A DNA stretch of 64,000 nt from Thermodesulfobacterium sp. TA1 (GTDB lineage: Bacteria > Desulfobacterota > Thermodesulfobacteria > Thermodesulfobacteriales > Thermodesulfobacteriaceae). The position numbers and the translations under genes were made by a program. Where the stretch lies: contig NZ_CP043908.1 in the NCBI RefSeq assembly GCF_008630935.1, forward strand, positions 1 to 64,000, read 5' to 3'. Position 1 is the first letter of the stretch. Every line of letters begins with the position of its first letter. The notes beneath the pieces are model-generated. The model worked only from the letters and a program-made list of their open reading frames with translations, was not told where the DNA came from and did not search any database. Shown here piece by piece: positions 30,714 to 38,844 of this stretch.

Positions 30714-30754
30714 TTTATGTGCTTTCCCGTTATGTTTAGTTTTTTAAATATAAA
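30706..30754 (-). repeat. Duplicated HEPN-end/hsdS-start junction, copy B
   Basis: Partner of 30054-30102 (offset 652). Here the HEPN gene is intact and the hsdS start is the remnant, the reverse of copy A. Confidence 0.75.
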
Positions 30755-31114
30755 CTCTTTAACAAAAGTTGCGCTTTCAAAAGCATTTCTCTCTTTCTCA
30801 ATTGTAGGAATATAAAACTCATATGGATACCTTATATCAATTGCATAATCCGTTAAGTTTTTTGTTTTTTCATATAGAGATTCAAACTCCCTATCAATAG
30901 TTGAACAAAGTTTGATCAAGTATTCAATTGTATGAACCTTTTGAAATCCTATCTTATGATATACAAGAAATGCTTTTAAAAGTTTTTCTACCGTCTGTTG
31001 GCAATGAAAGCATAAAGTATCAGTTATAATTTCATTTTCAGGAAGATTTATATGTTTTTCCGCCGTTTTGTAATCATTTAATGCTTTAATAAGCCAGTTA
31101 TTCTTTTCCTTCAT
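30710..31114 (-). CDS. HEPN-domain protein (intact)
   Basis: 134 residues, all-helical: an N-terminal WLIKALNDYKTAEKH helix, FHCQQTVEKLLKAFLVYH in the centre, HTIEYLIKLC and DYAIDIRYPYEFYIPT. This is the PF05168-type HEPN domain often encoded beside MNT proteins. Canonical HEPN RNase toxins carry an R-x4-6-H motif; I do not see one here, the C-terminal conserved part being IRYPYEFY, so RNase activity is uncertain. The start overlaps the end of the methyltransferase gene by 17 bases. The partner MNT may be copy 1 downstream (after a 64-base hsdS remnant) or copy 2 upstream, separated by the RM genes. Confidence 0.85.
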   Translation of the reverse strand: MKEKNNWLIKALNDYKTAEKHINLPENEIITDTLCFHCQQTVEKLLKAFLVYHKIGFQKVHTIEYLIKLCSTIDREFESLYEKTKNLTDYAIDIRYPYEFYIPTIEKERNAFESATFVKEFIFKKLNITGKHIK

Positions 31115-33206
31115 TGGTCAATTCTTCAATTATGAATCGGTTTTTCTTTAAAACTTCTTCACTTTTTGATTTCTCCATTTGAGCGACAATAGTTATATAT
31201 TCGTTTGATGGAATATACAATAATTTAAGAAATTTAATCAGATCGTCATCATTTTTAATATAATCTCCATTTTTAATATAATCTCCAGGATTTTTACCTT
31301 TGATTGACGTTTTAACAGTTTGGAATTTTAAGGCTGTCCTTTTTAGTATTCTTAATAATCCATTTTGAACGTCAAAAATTGCTTTTATTAATTCAACGTC
31401 TTGAGGTATTGGAATAGAACCGCCAAAGTCTTTTCTAAACCAATGAGAAGCAGTATGATAATATTCCTTGGGAAGTTTATTTATCACGTCTTGAATACTC
31501 ATATTCTTAGATTTTCTTAATAGAGTTAAATATTGTGCAACAAATGGTTGGTCTATTCGATAAAGACGCATTTTTGTAAAATATTCACCAAGCATAAGCT
31601 TTCTTGCTCCAGGAGATGCTCCCCAGTTAATCCTTTCTAATAATAAAAATTTGCTTGATGATGAAACTTTTTTTCTTTTAAGGTCTTTGATGTTTAAAAT
31701 CTGACCTATATGATATTCATTATTTTCTAATTCTTTTGCGATTTCAGATATTTCTTTAGGTTCTTGTATGATAGGGATAGTTTCTAAATTTATCCACAAT
31801 TGTTGTCCACATGTGAGGCATTGGTTGTCTCCTATTGGATCATAAGGCTCTGTTAATTCAGAATAACACTTGGGACAAAAGAATTTTAAACCTTCCATTA
31901 AAAATTCCTCTTTTTCAGGATGAATAACAAATTCTATTGATGCTTTTCCATTCCATTGAACTACCACCACTTTTGGAAAGCCATCGTCGTACTTTTCTAA
32001 AACTTTTACCACGTAACCTTCTATTGATTCTTTCCCTGAAATATCTTTTACTTTCATACCAATAAATTCTTCTTGCCATTTTCTTTTTTCTTTTGTCTTT
32101 GGTTTTATCCTAATTCTATCAAGATAAAATTTATATGCGACCCGTGTGCTATCCCGTGCAAACATGAAAATGGGATACCAACTATTTTCATCTGACACAA
32201 TCAACATATTTCTCAGCACATATCCGTATTGATATATCGTATAGGCATAATACAATGAGCTTAAATCCCATTTTTTCACTCCAAAAAAGTAAAGTGCATC
32301 TTCTCTATGAAATTTTTTAAATTCGTCCAGGGTAATTCCTTTTAATGCAGATAAGAATTCTGTTTGATCTTGAGCAATATAAACTTCTCCACGTTTATCT
32401 TTCAATATAGGATTGGGGCTTACGTCTTTCGGTAAGCCGACGTCTATAACAGGTTGATACTCGTAATTCACGTCTTTAACTCTAATAACCTTTTTTATTT
32501 TGGTTCGCTCTTTAATTATATCTACAAATTCATCTCCTTTTTCAATCATTACCGAATAAATTTTTTTACAATAAAGATTATCTCTTATTTTATTCACGAC
32601 CACTGCTGTAGTTCCTGTTCCTGCAAAAGGGTCTAATATTAAATCTTCATCTTTTAATTCTACACGTTTTAATATTTCCCATACTAATTTTTCAGGATAT
32701 ACCGCTGTATGCTTCCATGAGGTCTGTTGTAAGGGTATTTCTACTACTTTTGGACGTTTATTTTGATAAATATTGTTCCTGCTTTTTGCTAAAACGAGCA
32801 CGGGCTCGTAAGTATTCGTAAATCTGTCTTTAGCCGAGGATGGCATGTGGTTTGGTTTATACCAGATAATTATGTCTTCTAAATACCAACCATCTTTTAC
32901 CATGTGGTATGCCAATCTATATGGAATTTGTAAAAGATGAGACTTCCCATACTGGTTTAGGTACTTATCTCCAATGTTAAGGAAAAAAATACCATCTTCT
33001 CTAAGCTTTTGGCGGAGTTTATTAAATATTTTTACCAGCTTGCCGATATATTCCTCAGGAGTTTTTTCCTGCCCAATCTGGCCTTCGAATTTATAATCCC
33101 TTTGTTTCCAATATGGTGGTGAGGTTATGGCTACAGCAATTGAATCGTCATCTAAATAATCAAGACAAGCGTAAACGTCACCATGTAATAAAATATCTTT
33201 GTTCAT
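31098..33206 (-). CDS. Type II DNA methyltransferase, N4-cytosine type (beta order), with long C-terminal extension
   Basis: 702 residues from ATG at 33206, which overlaps the endonuclease stop in ATGA and has GGTGG 5 bases upstream. Catalytic motif IV TSPPYW comes first (about 31-36) and SAM motif I DPFAGTGTT later (about 195), the beta-class order; SPPYW favours N4-methylcytosine over N6-methyladenine. Residues beyond about 240 form an extension much longer than usual, with a four-cysteine zinc ribbon (CPKCYSE...CLTCGQQ) near 455-480 and a C-terminal part with HTASHWFRKDFGGSIPIP that probably reads DNA. A tandem GDYIKN repeat from an 18-bp duplication lies near residue 645. It protects DNA from the adjacent endonuclease; the recognition sequence cannot be read from sequence alone. 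Confidence 0.88.
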   Translation of the reverse strand: MNKDILLHGDVYACLDYLDDDSIAVAITSPPYWKQRDYKFEGQIGQEKTPEEYIGKLVKIFNKLRQKLREDGIFFLNIGDKYLNQYGKSHLLQIPYRLAYHMVKDGWYLEDIIIWYKPNHMPSSAKDRFTNTYEPVLVLAKSRNNIYQNKRPKVVEIPLQQTSWKHTAVYPEKLVWEILKRVELKDEDLILDPFAGTGTTAVVVNKIRDNLYCKKIYSVMIEKGDEFVDIIKERTKIKKVIRVKDVNYEYQPVIDVGLPKDVSPNPILKDKRGEVYIAQDQTEFLSALKGITLDEFKKFHREDALYFFGVKKWDLSSLYYAYTIYQYGYVLRNMLIVSDENSWYPIFMFARDSTRVAYKFYLDRIRIKPKTKEKRKWQEEFIGMKVKDISGKESIEGYVVKVLEKYDDGFPKVVVVQWNGKASIEFVIHPEKEEFLMEGLKFFCPKCYSELTEPYDPIGDNQCLTCGQQLWINLETIPIIQEPKEISEIAKELENNEYHIGQILNIKDLKRKKVSSSSKFLLLERINWGASPGARKLMLGEYFTKMRLYRIDQPFVAQYLTLLRKSKNMSIQDVINKLPKEYYHTASHWFRKDFGGSIPIPQDVELIKAIFDVQNGLLRILKRTALKFQTVKTSIKGKNPGDYIKNGDYIKNDDDLIKFLKLLYIPSNEYITIVAQMEKSKSEEVLKKNRFIIEELTNEGKE
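31251..31286 (-). repeat. Perfect 18-bp tandem duplication in the methyltransferase gene
   Basis: Two identical 18-bp units (31251-31268 and 31269-31286) encode GDYIKN twice. The unit length is a multiple of three, so expansion or contraction keeps the frame. Confidence 0.9.
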
Positions 33207-33970
33207 ATTTCCACCCATACGGGTATTTTATATTTTTTCTCCGGAATTCCAATTAAATTTTCTTGTGTATAATTCCTACTTTTTATGAGAAATTCTACTC
33301 TAAATACATTCTTTTGTTTAGAGAGAAGAATAAACCTTGGTTCTTCTTTAAAGGCATATCTTACACTGTTTTTAGTTTTACCTGCGTGCAAGATTTTATC
33401 TCTGTATATGTTATACAATTCGCCATTAGGCATACAAATAATTAGCATGCTATATATCTCTTCAGATGCATGTTTATGCAAGACATAAATGAAGTACGTA
33501 AGTGTTGGTTTATAGTATTCATTTTCGCCTTTTTTAAAAGTTTTGGAGTAGTAAGTGGGCAAATTAGGCGACAGCTTATATTTAGATAAGGGATAAGATG
33601 TCTGGTTTGATTGAACTGCTATTTTACCCTTATAATCTCCCCAATTAGATTCAGAGACAGTTTTAATATCTATGTGTATAAAGGAATCAAAAGTTTCGTA
33701 CATTATATCAGCACCTATTGGAGATGAATTAGGATGTTTCATTCCTCGTGAAAAGACATAATGAAAAATTCTTTCTGCTCCAATCTCCAAATCAGAAGCC
33801 ATATTACTTTTAGTTGAAATGAATTGTTTATACCAATCACTCTTTATTTGCAATCTGGAATGCAATCCTTCCATAATATCGTCTATATTATCAAGGAAAT
33901 AGTATCTTATTCTTTCAAGATGCACAGACTCTAACTCTTCTATTTCTATCGGTTTTAATCTCTTTGCCAT
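33203..33970 (-). CDS. Type II restriction endonuclease (PD-(D/E)xK family)
   Basis: 255 residues. A helix with Glu66 (EIGAERIFHYVF) is followed by D88 in SSPIGADIMYE and D101-I-K103 in HIDIKT, giving a Asp-x12-Asp-x-Lys catalytic core. A GGAGGTG ribosome site precedes the ATG. It is immediately upstream of and overlaps by 4 bases (ATGA) an N4C-type methyltransferase, the arrangement of a type II restriction-modification pair. I cannot name the isoschizomer. It overlaps MNT copy 2 upstream by 16 bases. Confidence 0.8.
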   Translation of the reverse strand: MAKRLKPIEIEELESVHLERIRYYFLDNIDDIMEGLHSRLQIKSDWYKQFISTKSNMASDLEIGAERIFHYVFSRGMKHPNSSPIGADIMYETFDSFIHIDIKTVSESNWGDYKGKIAVQSNQTSYPLSKYKLSPNLPTYYSKTFKKGENEYYKPTLTYFIYVLHKHASEEIYSMLIICMPNGELYNIYRDKILHAGKTKNSVRYAFKEEPRFILLSKQKNVFRVEFLIKSRNYTQENLIGIPEKKYKIPVWVEI

Positions 33971-34326
33971 CTTTTCACCTCCGTTATGTTAATTCCTAAG
34001 GCGACATATAGCGAAATTCCCTCTTCCATAGCACTTTTTATCACACTCCCAATCACTTTTTGTCTTTCTTCCACCTCTTCCTTTGATTTTATAATCACAT
34101 CAGATGGTATAAATTCATCTGCGAGTTTTCTTCTTATAAGATGTGAAATTTCTACTATTTCATCCCTTAAAAGTTCTTTTTCAACTATAATGAGTAAATC
34201 CCAATCGCTATTTTCCTTAAAGTCTCCCCTTGCTCTTGAGCCAAAAAGAATTATTCTATCAACCTTTATCCCTATTTCTTCAAAAACTTGATTTATTATC
34301 TTTTTTATTTTTTCTTTCATCTTCAT
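33955..34326 (-). CDS. MNT-type minimal nucleotidyltransferase (MntA-like), copy 2
   Basis: 123 residues if started at the ATG at 34326, which overlaps the hsdM stop in ATGA, the same junction type seen elsewhere in this operon; in-frame ATGs at 34335 and 34320 are alternatives. GSRARGDFKENSDWD matches GSx10DxD. The 5' about 93 bases are nearly identical to copy 1, but residues after the motif differ strongly, so the two genes are mosaics. No HEPN gene follows directly; the restriction endonuclease does. It may pair with the HEPN at 30710-31114. Confidence 0.85.
   Translation of the reverse strand: MKMKEKIKKIINQVFEEIGIKVDRIILFGSRARGDFKENSDWDLLIIVEKELLRDEIVEISHLIRRKLADEFIPSDVIIKSKEEVEERQKVIGSVIKSAMEEGISLYVALGINITEVKRWQRD
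34223..34315 (-). repeat. 93-bp direct repeat shared by the two MNT genes, copy 2
   Basis: Partner of 30548-30640. Recombination between the two would remove 3675 bases holding the rest of MNT copy 2, the endonuclease, the methyltransferase and the intact HEPN gene. Confidence 0.9.
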
Positions 34327-35851
34327 ACCTTCCATCCTAAAGCCTTAAAAACCTCTTTAATTTTATAATTTAATTCTTCTTCCTCTTTTAGAAGCTTTGA
34401 CAATTCCTGTGAATATCTTTTCATTTTTTCCTCCAAAGGTTTGTCTTCTTCATCAGTCTTTATCCCAACATATCTTCCAGGCGTTAATACATAGCCATTT
34501 TTAGCAACCTCTTCAATAGTAGCAACTTTAGCAAAACCAACCTCATTTATCTTTTCTTCTGGCTCGCCATTTTCAAACATTCTGAATTTTTCAACGATCT
34601 TTGCTTATGTTCCTCAGTAAAAACATTCTGCCTTCTTGAAATTGCCTTAAACATCTTTTTAGCATAAATGAAAAGAATTTTTCCCTTCATATACTTAGGT
34701 TTTGATTTCCTTAAAAACCATAAAGAAGCAGGCAAAGAAACTGTGTAAAACATCTTTGGCGGTGTGGCAATTATTCCATAAACTAAATCATCTTCTATGA
34801 TCTTTTTTCTTATCTCTCCTTCTATACTACCTCCGGATAAAGCACCGTTTGCCATTACAAAACCTGCTTTACCGTTTGGGGCAAGATGATAGATATAATG
34901 CTGGATCCAAACGTAATTGGCATTATTTTCAGGGGGAAGACCATACTTAAACCTTGGGTCATTTGGTTTTATTCTATCCCTCCCCCATTCGCTATCATTA
35001 AAAGGAGGATTTGATACGATATAATCAGCCCTTAAATCAAAAAACTTGTCATCGTGATAGGAATCACCCCACCTTATATCTCCTTCAACTCCTCTTATAG
35101 CTAAATTCATCTTACATACCTTCCAGACAAACTCTTTTGATTCCTGTCCATAGATCGATAAATGTTCTTTTTCTATACCTTCTCTTTGCAATTTTTCTAA
35201 AGCTGAAATGAAAAATCCTCCTGAACCGCAGGCGGGGTCAAATATTCGGCCTTCTTTAACATCTAAAATCTCAACAATAAGCTTAGTTAAAGACCTTGGA
35301 GTATAAAACTCTCCTCCCTTTTTCCCTTCTGCTTCAGTAAATTTGCCAAGAAAATATTCGTAAATTCTACCGAATATATCTTTTGCATGGTGGTCTTTAC
35401 CAAAATGAATTTGAGAAAATAGGTTAATTAAATAGGCAAAGTCATGACTATCAAGGTTGACCCGAGAGTATATCTTAGGTATCACATCTTTTAATTGTTT
35501 AGGATATTCGTTTTCTAAGATTTCTATCGCCTGATCAATTATTTCTCCAATGTTTGGCTGATTAGCGTTTTTCTTAATGTAATCCCAGCGTGCTTTTTCT
35601 GGAACGTATAAAGTCCCATTAGCTATGTAGAAATCTCTATCTTCACAAATAGAAAACCTTAAGCTTTCCGAGAATTGCTTAGCTTCTCTTTCTTCTATTT
35701 CCTTTCTTTTTTCTTCAAAGGCAAAAGAAAGGTATCTCAAAAAAATTAATCCCAAGACTATATACTTGTATTCATGAACCTCTACTTTTTTTCTTAATTT
35801 ATCCGCTGCCTTCCATAATTTATCTTCAAAAGTTAAATCTTTTTCCTTCAT
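34323..35851 (-). pseudogene. hsdM: Type I modification subunit HsdM, interrupted by a single-base frameshift
   Basis: The first frame (35851-34547) carries the helical N-domain, SAM motif DPACGSGGFF and catalytic NPPF (VSNPPFNDSEW), then runs out as QRSLKNSEC to a stop. The other frame continues KIVEKFRMFENG, then EVGFAKVATIEEVAKNGYVLTPGRYVG, the normal HsdM C-terminus, ending at 34323. The switch is at a three-A run on the minus strand (plus 34600-34602); one additional A gives HKQKIVEKF and a 509-residue product of normal length. Loss of the C-terminal region should prevent binding to HsdS. A pseudogene or sequencing error is more likely than phase variation because the run is so short. 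GGGAG lies 8 bases before the start. Confidence 0.88.
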
Positions 35852-35932
35852 ATCTTGCTCCCTAAATTTTTAATTAAATTATACTTTATCTTTTTTTTAT
35901 CTTCAATAAATTTTACCTCATATCTTCTTTAC

Positions 35933-36589
35933 CTACCTAAAAACTTGTCTCCTTACCTTCTGTAAAAGGTTGTGGGCAAGTCTTAGAGGTTCGGGGATAC
36001 GGTAGATAGAGGTTTTTAAAACAAGCTCAATAGCCTTATCTAAGCTTATTTTATGCCCTATGGATACATAAACAGGCTTGACTTTGTCTTTAGTTCTAAG
36101 GACTGCACCAGTAATTTCATCATTATAAATTAAATAAGAATAACTTCCGCGGGAATCCTCAAGAGGTTCATAACTTCCTAAAAGTTTTTTCTTTGCAACC
36201 CCTACGGTTACAGCACCTATCTCAACCCCAAAATGAGAAGCAATCCCACAACCTCTCGGATGAGAAATCCCTTGCCCATCTATAAAAATAACATCTGGCT
36301 TAAACTTTGCCTCATTATAAACTTTTTTCACAAGAGGAAGCTCTCTAAAAGCAAGAAAAGTGGGAATGTAAGGAAAATCTACTATATCTTCTATGATTTT
36401 TTGATAAATGGGTTTTAAAGTATCTAAATTAATAACCACCATACAAGCCCAGGCTCTGGTTGGATTTTCTTTTGAACTTTCAAAGGTTACATCAATTCCA
36501 CCTACAGTTTTTATTTCTGTTAAGACATCTTCCTTTATAACTCTTTTAGCACAATCTAATTGTATTTCTTCAAGTTTAGCCAGATCCAT
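35933..36589 (-). CDS. nfi: Endonuclease V (deoxyinosine 3' endonuclease)
   Basis: 218 residues, usual length. The catalytic VGGIDVTF (Asp33), [27 protein letters not shown] and [13 protein letters not shown] are the conserved blocks of the family. It nicks DNA one base 3' of deoxyinosine, a lesion from adenine deamination that is frequent at high temperature. It is a single gene with no Shine-Dalgarno sequence and a -10-like TAAAAT 8 bases before ATG. It is divergent from a methyltransferase fragment 16 bases away. Confidence 0.95.
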   Translation of the reverse strand: MDLAKLEEIQLDCAKRVIKEDVLTEIKTVGGIDVTFESSKENPTRAWACMVVINLDTLKPIYQKIIEDIVDFPYIPTFLAFRELPLVKKVYNEAKFKPDVIFIDGQGISHPRGCGIASHFGVEIGAVTVGVAKKKLLGSYEPLEDSRGSYSYLIYNDEITGAVLRTKDKVKPVYVSIGHKISLDKAIELVLKTSIYRIPEPLRLAHNLLQKVRRQVFR

Positions 36590-36591
36590 GA

Positions 36592-36603
36592 TATAATATT
36601 TTA
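36592..36603. promoter_or_regulatory. Overlapping divergent -10 boxes for endonuclease V and the methyltransferase fragment
   Basis: Plus strand TATAAT at 36592-36597 is 8 bases before the ATG at 36606. Minus strand TAAAAT at 36603-36598 is 8 bases before the ATG at 36589. Both would give leaderless transcripts. Confidence 0.4.
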
Positions 36604-36605
36604 AA

Positions 36606-36809
36606 ATGAATTCAAAAAAGCATAAACATCGTCACGCAGGAAAACCAAGTAGAGATATTATTTCAGCATCAAAGGTATTTGACCTATTAAACCTTCCTCA
36701 AGGTATTGTTTTTCTTGATGCAGGCTGTGGTGACGGATACTTTTCTTTAGAGGCATCCTTAAGATTAGGAAGGGAAGCGTTTTTGGCCTTAAGGAATAGT
36801 TTCTACTGA
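36606..36809 (+). pseudogene. Truncated class I SAM methyltransferase
   Basis: Only about 58 residues of methyltransferase remain: a His/Lys-rich start ([10 protein letters not shown]) and motif I LDAGCGDGYFSLEAS. The frame then runs into the antisense of the 3' end of the convergent metallo-beta-lactamase gene and stops. A complete enzyme needs about 120 more residues. A deletion that fused the two genes tail to tail would explain this. Confidence 0.7.
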
Positions 36810-37547
36810 AGAAAAACTTGGTTCATGTAAGGGTATTAAAATATCAACCGATTCTTTAAATTTTATCATCTGATCATAGGCTAAGTAAGGGTCTATGTTT
36901 GTTCCTGGTGGGATAACTTCCATTCCCATAGCTTTTATTTTACTTGGAGGGGTAAAGTTTTCCATAATTACACAAAATCCAGTTATTCCTGCAAGTCCCT
37001 TTTCTGTATTGATAAGAACACTCATTCCTCCTTTGGTATGGGCAGGAGTATGGACCATAGTAATTCCTGGGACAACTTCAAAAACCTCATCTTTTATATG
37101 GACCATCTGTCCTGCTTGATCTACCTCTTCTATAAAGTCAGCCATGTATCTAAAATCTAAGGGATGAGGATTGTAAGCAGATTGAAACTCAAGCTCATGG
37201 GCATAAAAAACTGCATTTACACATTTGAAATCGTTTTCACAATGGTCGTTATGTAAATGGGTATGAATTACAATATCTATGTCTTTAGGAGAAAGTCCCC
37301 ATTTAGCAAGCCCTTCCTCAAATTTGTAGATTTTTCCTCCGATAGCCTGTTCTCTAAACTCAGATTGAATCACATCTAAAAGTCCTGTATCAATAAGAAT
37401 AATCTTGTCTGAGCCTTCTATTAGCCAACAATAAATCGGAATTACATACTCTTTTCCGTAGTCATGTTGATAAGTCATCATTCCTTTATCAAAAACCTTG
37501 GTCCCAACAACAAAAGGATGGATTTTATAAAAAGGTCCCTTTTTCAT
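36789..37547 (-). CDS. Metallo-beta-lactamase-fold hydrolase, AHL-lactonase-like
   Basis: 252 residues. HTHLHNDH gives the metal motif HxHxDH (H97, H99, D101, H102), with a further metal His in HTPAHTKGG and a C-terminal PLHEPS. Length, the N-terminal YCWLIEGSDKIILIDTG and the spacing resemble N-acyl homoserine lactonases (AiiA/AttM group). Many relatives in anaerobes have other ester or lactone substrates, so quorum quenching is only a possibility. It has a strong AGGGGG ribosome site and stands alone. Confidence 0.82.
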   Translation of the reverse strand: MKKGPFYKIHPFVVGTKVFDKGMMTYQHDYGKEYVIPIYCWLIEGSDKIILIDTGLLDVIQSEFREQAIGGKIYKFEEGLAKWGLSPKDIDIVIHTHLHNDHCENDFKCVNAVFYAHELEFQSAYNPHPLDFRYMADFIEEVDQAGQMVHIKDEVFEVVPGITMVHTPAHTKGGMSVLINTEKGLAGITGFCVIMENFTPPSKIKAMGMEVIPPGTNIDPYLAYDQMIKFKESVDILIPLHEPSFSSVETIP

Positions 37548-37951
37548 GATTTTCCCCCTGTTTTATAATTGGCTAATAAAGATTTTATACTAACTTTTTA
37601 TTTAAGACAAGAAAAAGTTTGTTTTTACAGTAAGTTTCTAGAGGAAAGATTTTATACTTCTCTTTTTAAGCCCATAATTCTTGCAAAAATTGATAAAACA
37701 AGACCTGCGCGACAGAGATATAAAAAGAAAATCCCCTATCCATCCTTTAAACTATATTGCTGCCATAATGAGTAACGGAAAGTATATTACCTATACGATA
37801 AAAATCTTTTCAAGTAAGCTATGTACTTTCAATTTTTATCACCCCATTAGAACTGCTTTACTTGTTTTACAATTTATTTATTAGAATTTTTTTAGATTTG
37901 TCAAACAGTACTTATAAAATTTAATTTTTAATTTTCGCATTAGTTATAGCT
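37548..37951. other. 404-bp stretch without a convincing gene
   Basis: Two short plus-strand frames (37569-37775 and 37681-37884) overlap each other, have no ribosome site and show no recognisable motif. The left end of the IS256-like remnant may lie here but I see no matching terminal repeat. Confidence 0.4.
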
Positions 37952-38188
37952 TTATGATTCTGTAAGGTCTAAATCAGCCCTCCTTCTTTTAGGAAGTAGG
38001 AAGTAGGAAGGCACGAAAAGTAAATCTCTGGTATAAAAACCGTTTGAAAAGTTTTCTAAATAAATCCTTCTTTCTTCAAGCATAAGCTTTTCTAAAAGGT
38101 TTTTAATAAGATTGTTAAATTCTTGTTGAAAAAAGTTTAGAATTCCTTCTATAGGTTGTTTTGTTAAAGTTTTAGTTTTTTCTTTCAC
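37952..38188 (-). pseudogene. IS256-family transposase remnant (N-terminal region)
   Basis: From the GTG at 38188 (AGGAGG 10 bases upstream) about 78 residues remain. LMLEERRIYLENFSNGFYTRDLL matches the N-terminal part of IS256-type transposases; the next stretch PSYFLLPKRRRADLDL resembles a slightly later block, so some residues between seem deleted, and the frame stops right after. The DDE catalytic core is absent. A 7-bp unit AGGAAGT is repeated almost three times at 37991-38010. The element cannot move on its own. Confidence 0.7.
37991..38010. repeat. 7-bp tandem repeat (AGGAAGT, nearly 3 copies)
   Basis: AGGAAGT at 37991-37997 and 37998-38004, then AGGAAG. It lies in the transposase remnant and, being 7 bp, changes frame when copy number changes. 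Confidence 0.8.
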
Positions 38189-38189
38189 G

Positions 38190-38242
38190 GTAGCTTCCCC
38201 TCCTTTCTGGTAGTTTTGGTTACTAAACATTGGGGAAGCTAC
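38190..38242 (-). promoter_or_regulatory. 11-bp inverted repeat around the transposase ribosome site
   Basis: GTAGCTTCCCC (38190-38200) and GGGGAAGCTAC (38232-38242) are perfect inverted repeats with a 31-base loop. In the mRNA the inner arm covers part of the Shine-Dalgarno and the bases just before GTG, so the hairpin would block translation. The outer arm may be part of the element's end. Confidence 0.5.
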
Positions 38243-38386
38243 TATACCTTTCCCTTTCCCTCAAGTCTTTATACAATTAATGAGACACTACCTTTAAGAT
38301 CGGTAAAATAGGCAATTTAAAAATTAATAAGCCGGTTTTTTTCGTAGGAGGTTGCAAGATAAAAAAAGGGGGGTAATATTTAAACC

Positions 38387-38842
38387 ATGAGTATAAATAA
38401 AGTTATTTTGATAGGAAGGTTAGGGGCAGACCCTGAGATTAGATATACCCTTGATGGAAAACCAGTTGCCAGCTTTAGGTTAGCTACCAATGAGGTTATC
38501 ATAAGAAACGGAGAAAAAGAGGTCCTTACAGAATGGCATAGGGTAGTTGCCTTTGGGAGATTAGCAGAAATCTGCGGAGAATACTTAAGCAAAGGTTCTC
38601 AGGTCTATATAGAAGGTAAGCTTAGAACCCGTAAGTTTGAAGACAAACAAGGTATGCAGAGATACGTTACCGAGATAGTCGTTCAAACCATGCAGATTTT
38701 AGATAAGAAACCTCAATCCTCAGATGAGGCTGCTAAATCTTATGCGATGGAAAGTTCCCCTAAAATTGCTAAAAAGTCTACTGATATAGATACTGACTTT
38801 TTAAACGAACCTTTGGTTGACGAAGAGGATATTCCTTTTTAA
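38387..38842 (+). CDS. ssb: Single-stranded DNA-binding protein
   Basis: 151 residues. The OB fold begins [20 protein letters not shown] and includes [30 protein letters not shown] disordered linker leads to the acidic tip EDIPF, which recruits repair and replication proteins. It is monocistronic and convergent with hemA, whose stop is 2 bases away. A G-rich AAGGGGGG lies about 15 bases before ATG, a little far for a standard ribosome site. Confidence 0.96.
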   Translation: MSINKVILIGRLGADPEIRYTLDGKPVASFRLATNEVIIRNGEKEVLTEWHRVVAFGRLAEICGEYLSKGSQVYIEGKLRTRKFEDKQGMQRYVTEIVVQTMQILDKKPQSSDEAAKSYAMESSPKIAKKSTDIDTDFLNEPLVDEEDIPF

Positions 38843-38844
38843 GC

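Noticed and set aside
37569-37884. Two short overlapping plus-strand frames downstream of the lactonase-like gene
   Set aside because: No ribosome site, no recognisable motif, and they overlap in different frames; left as unassigned sequence.
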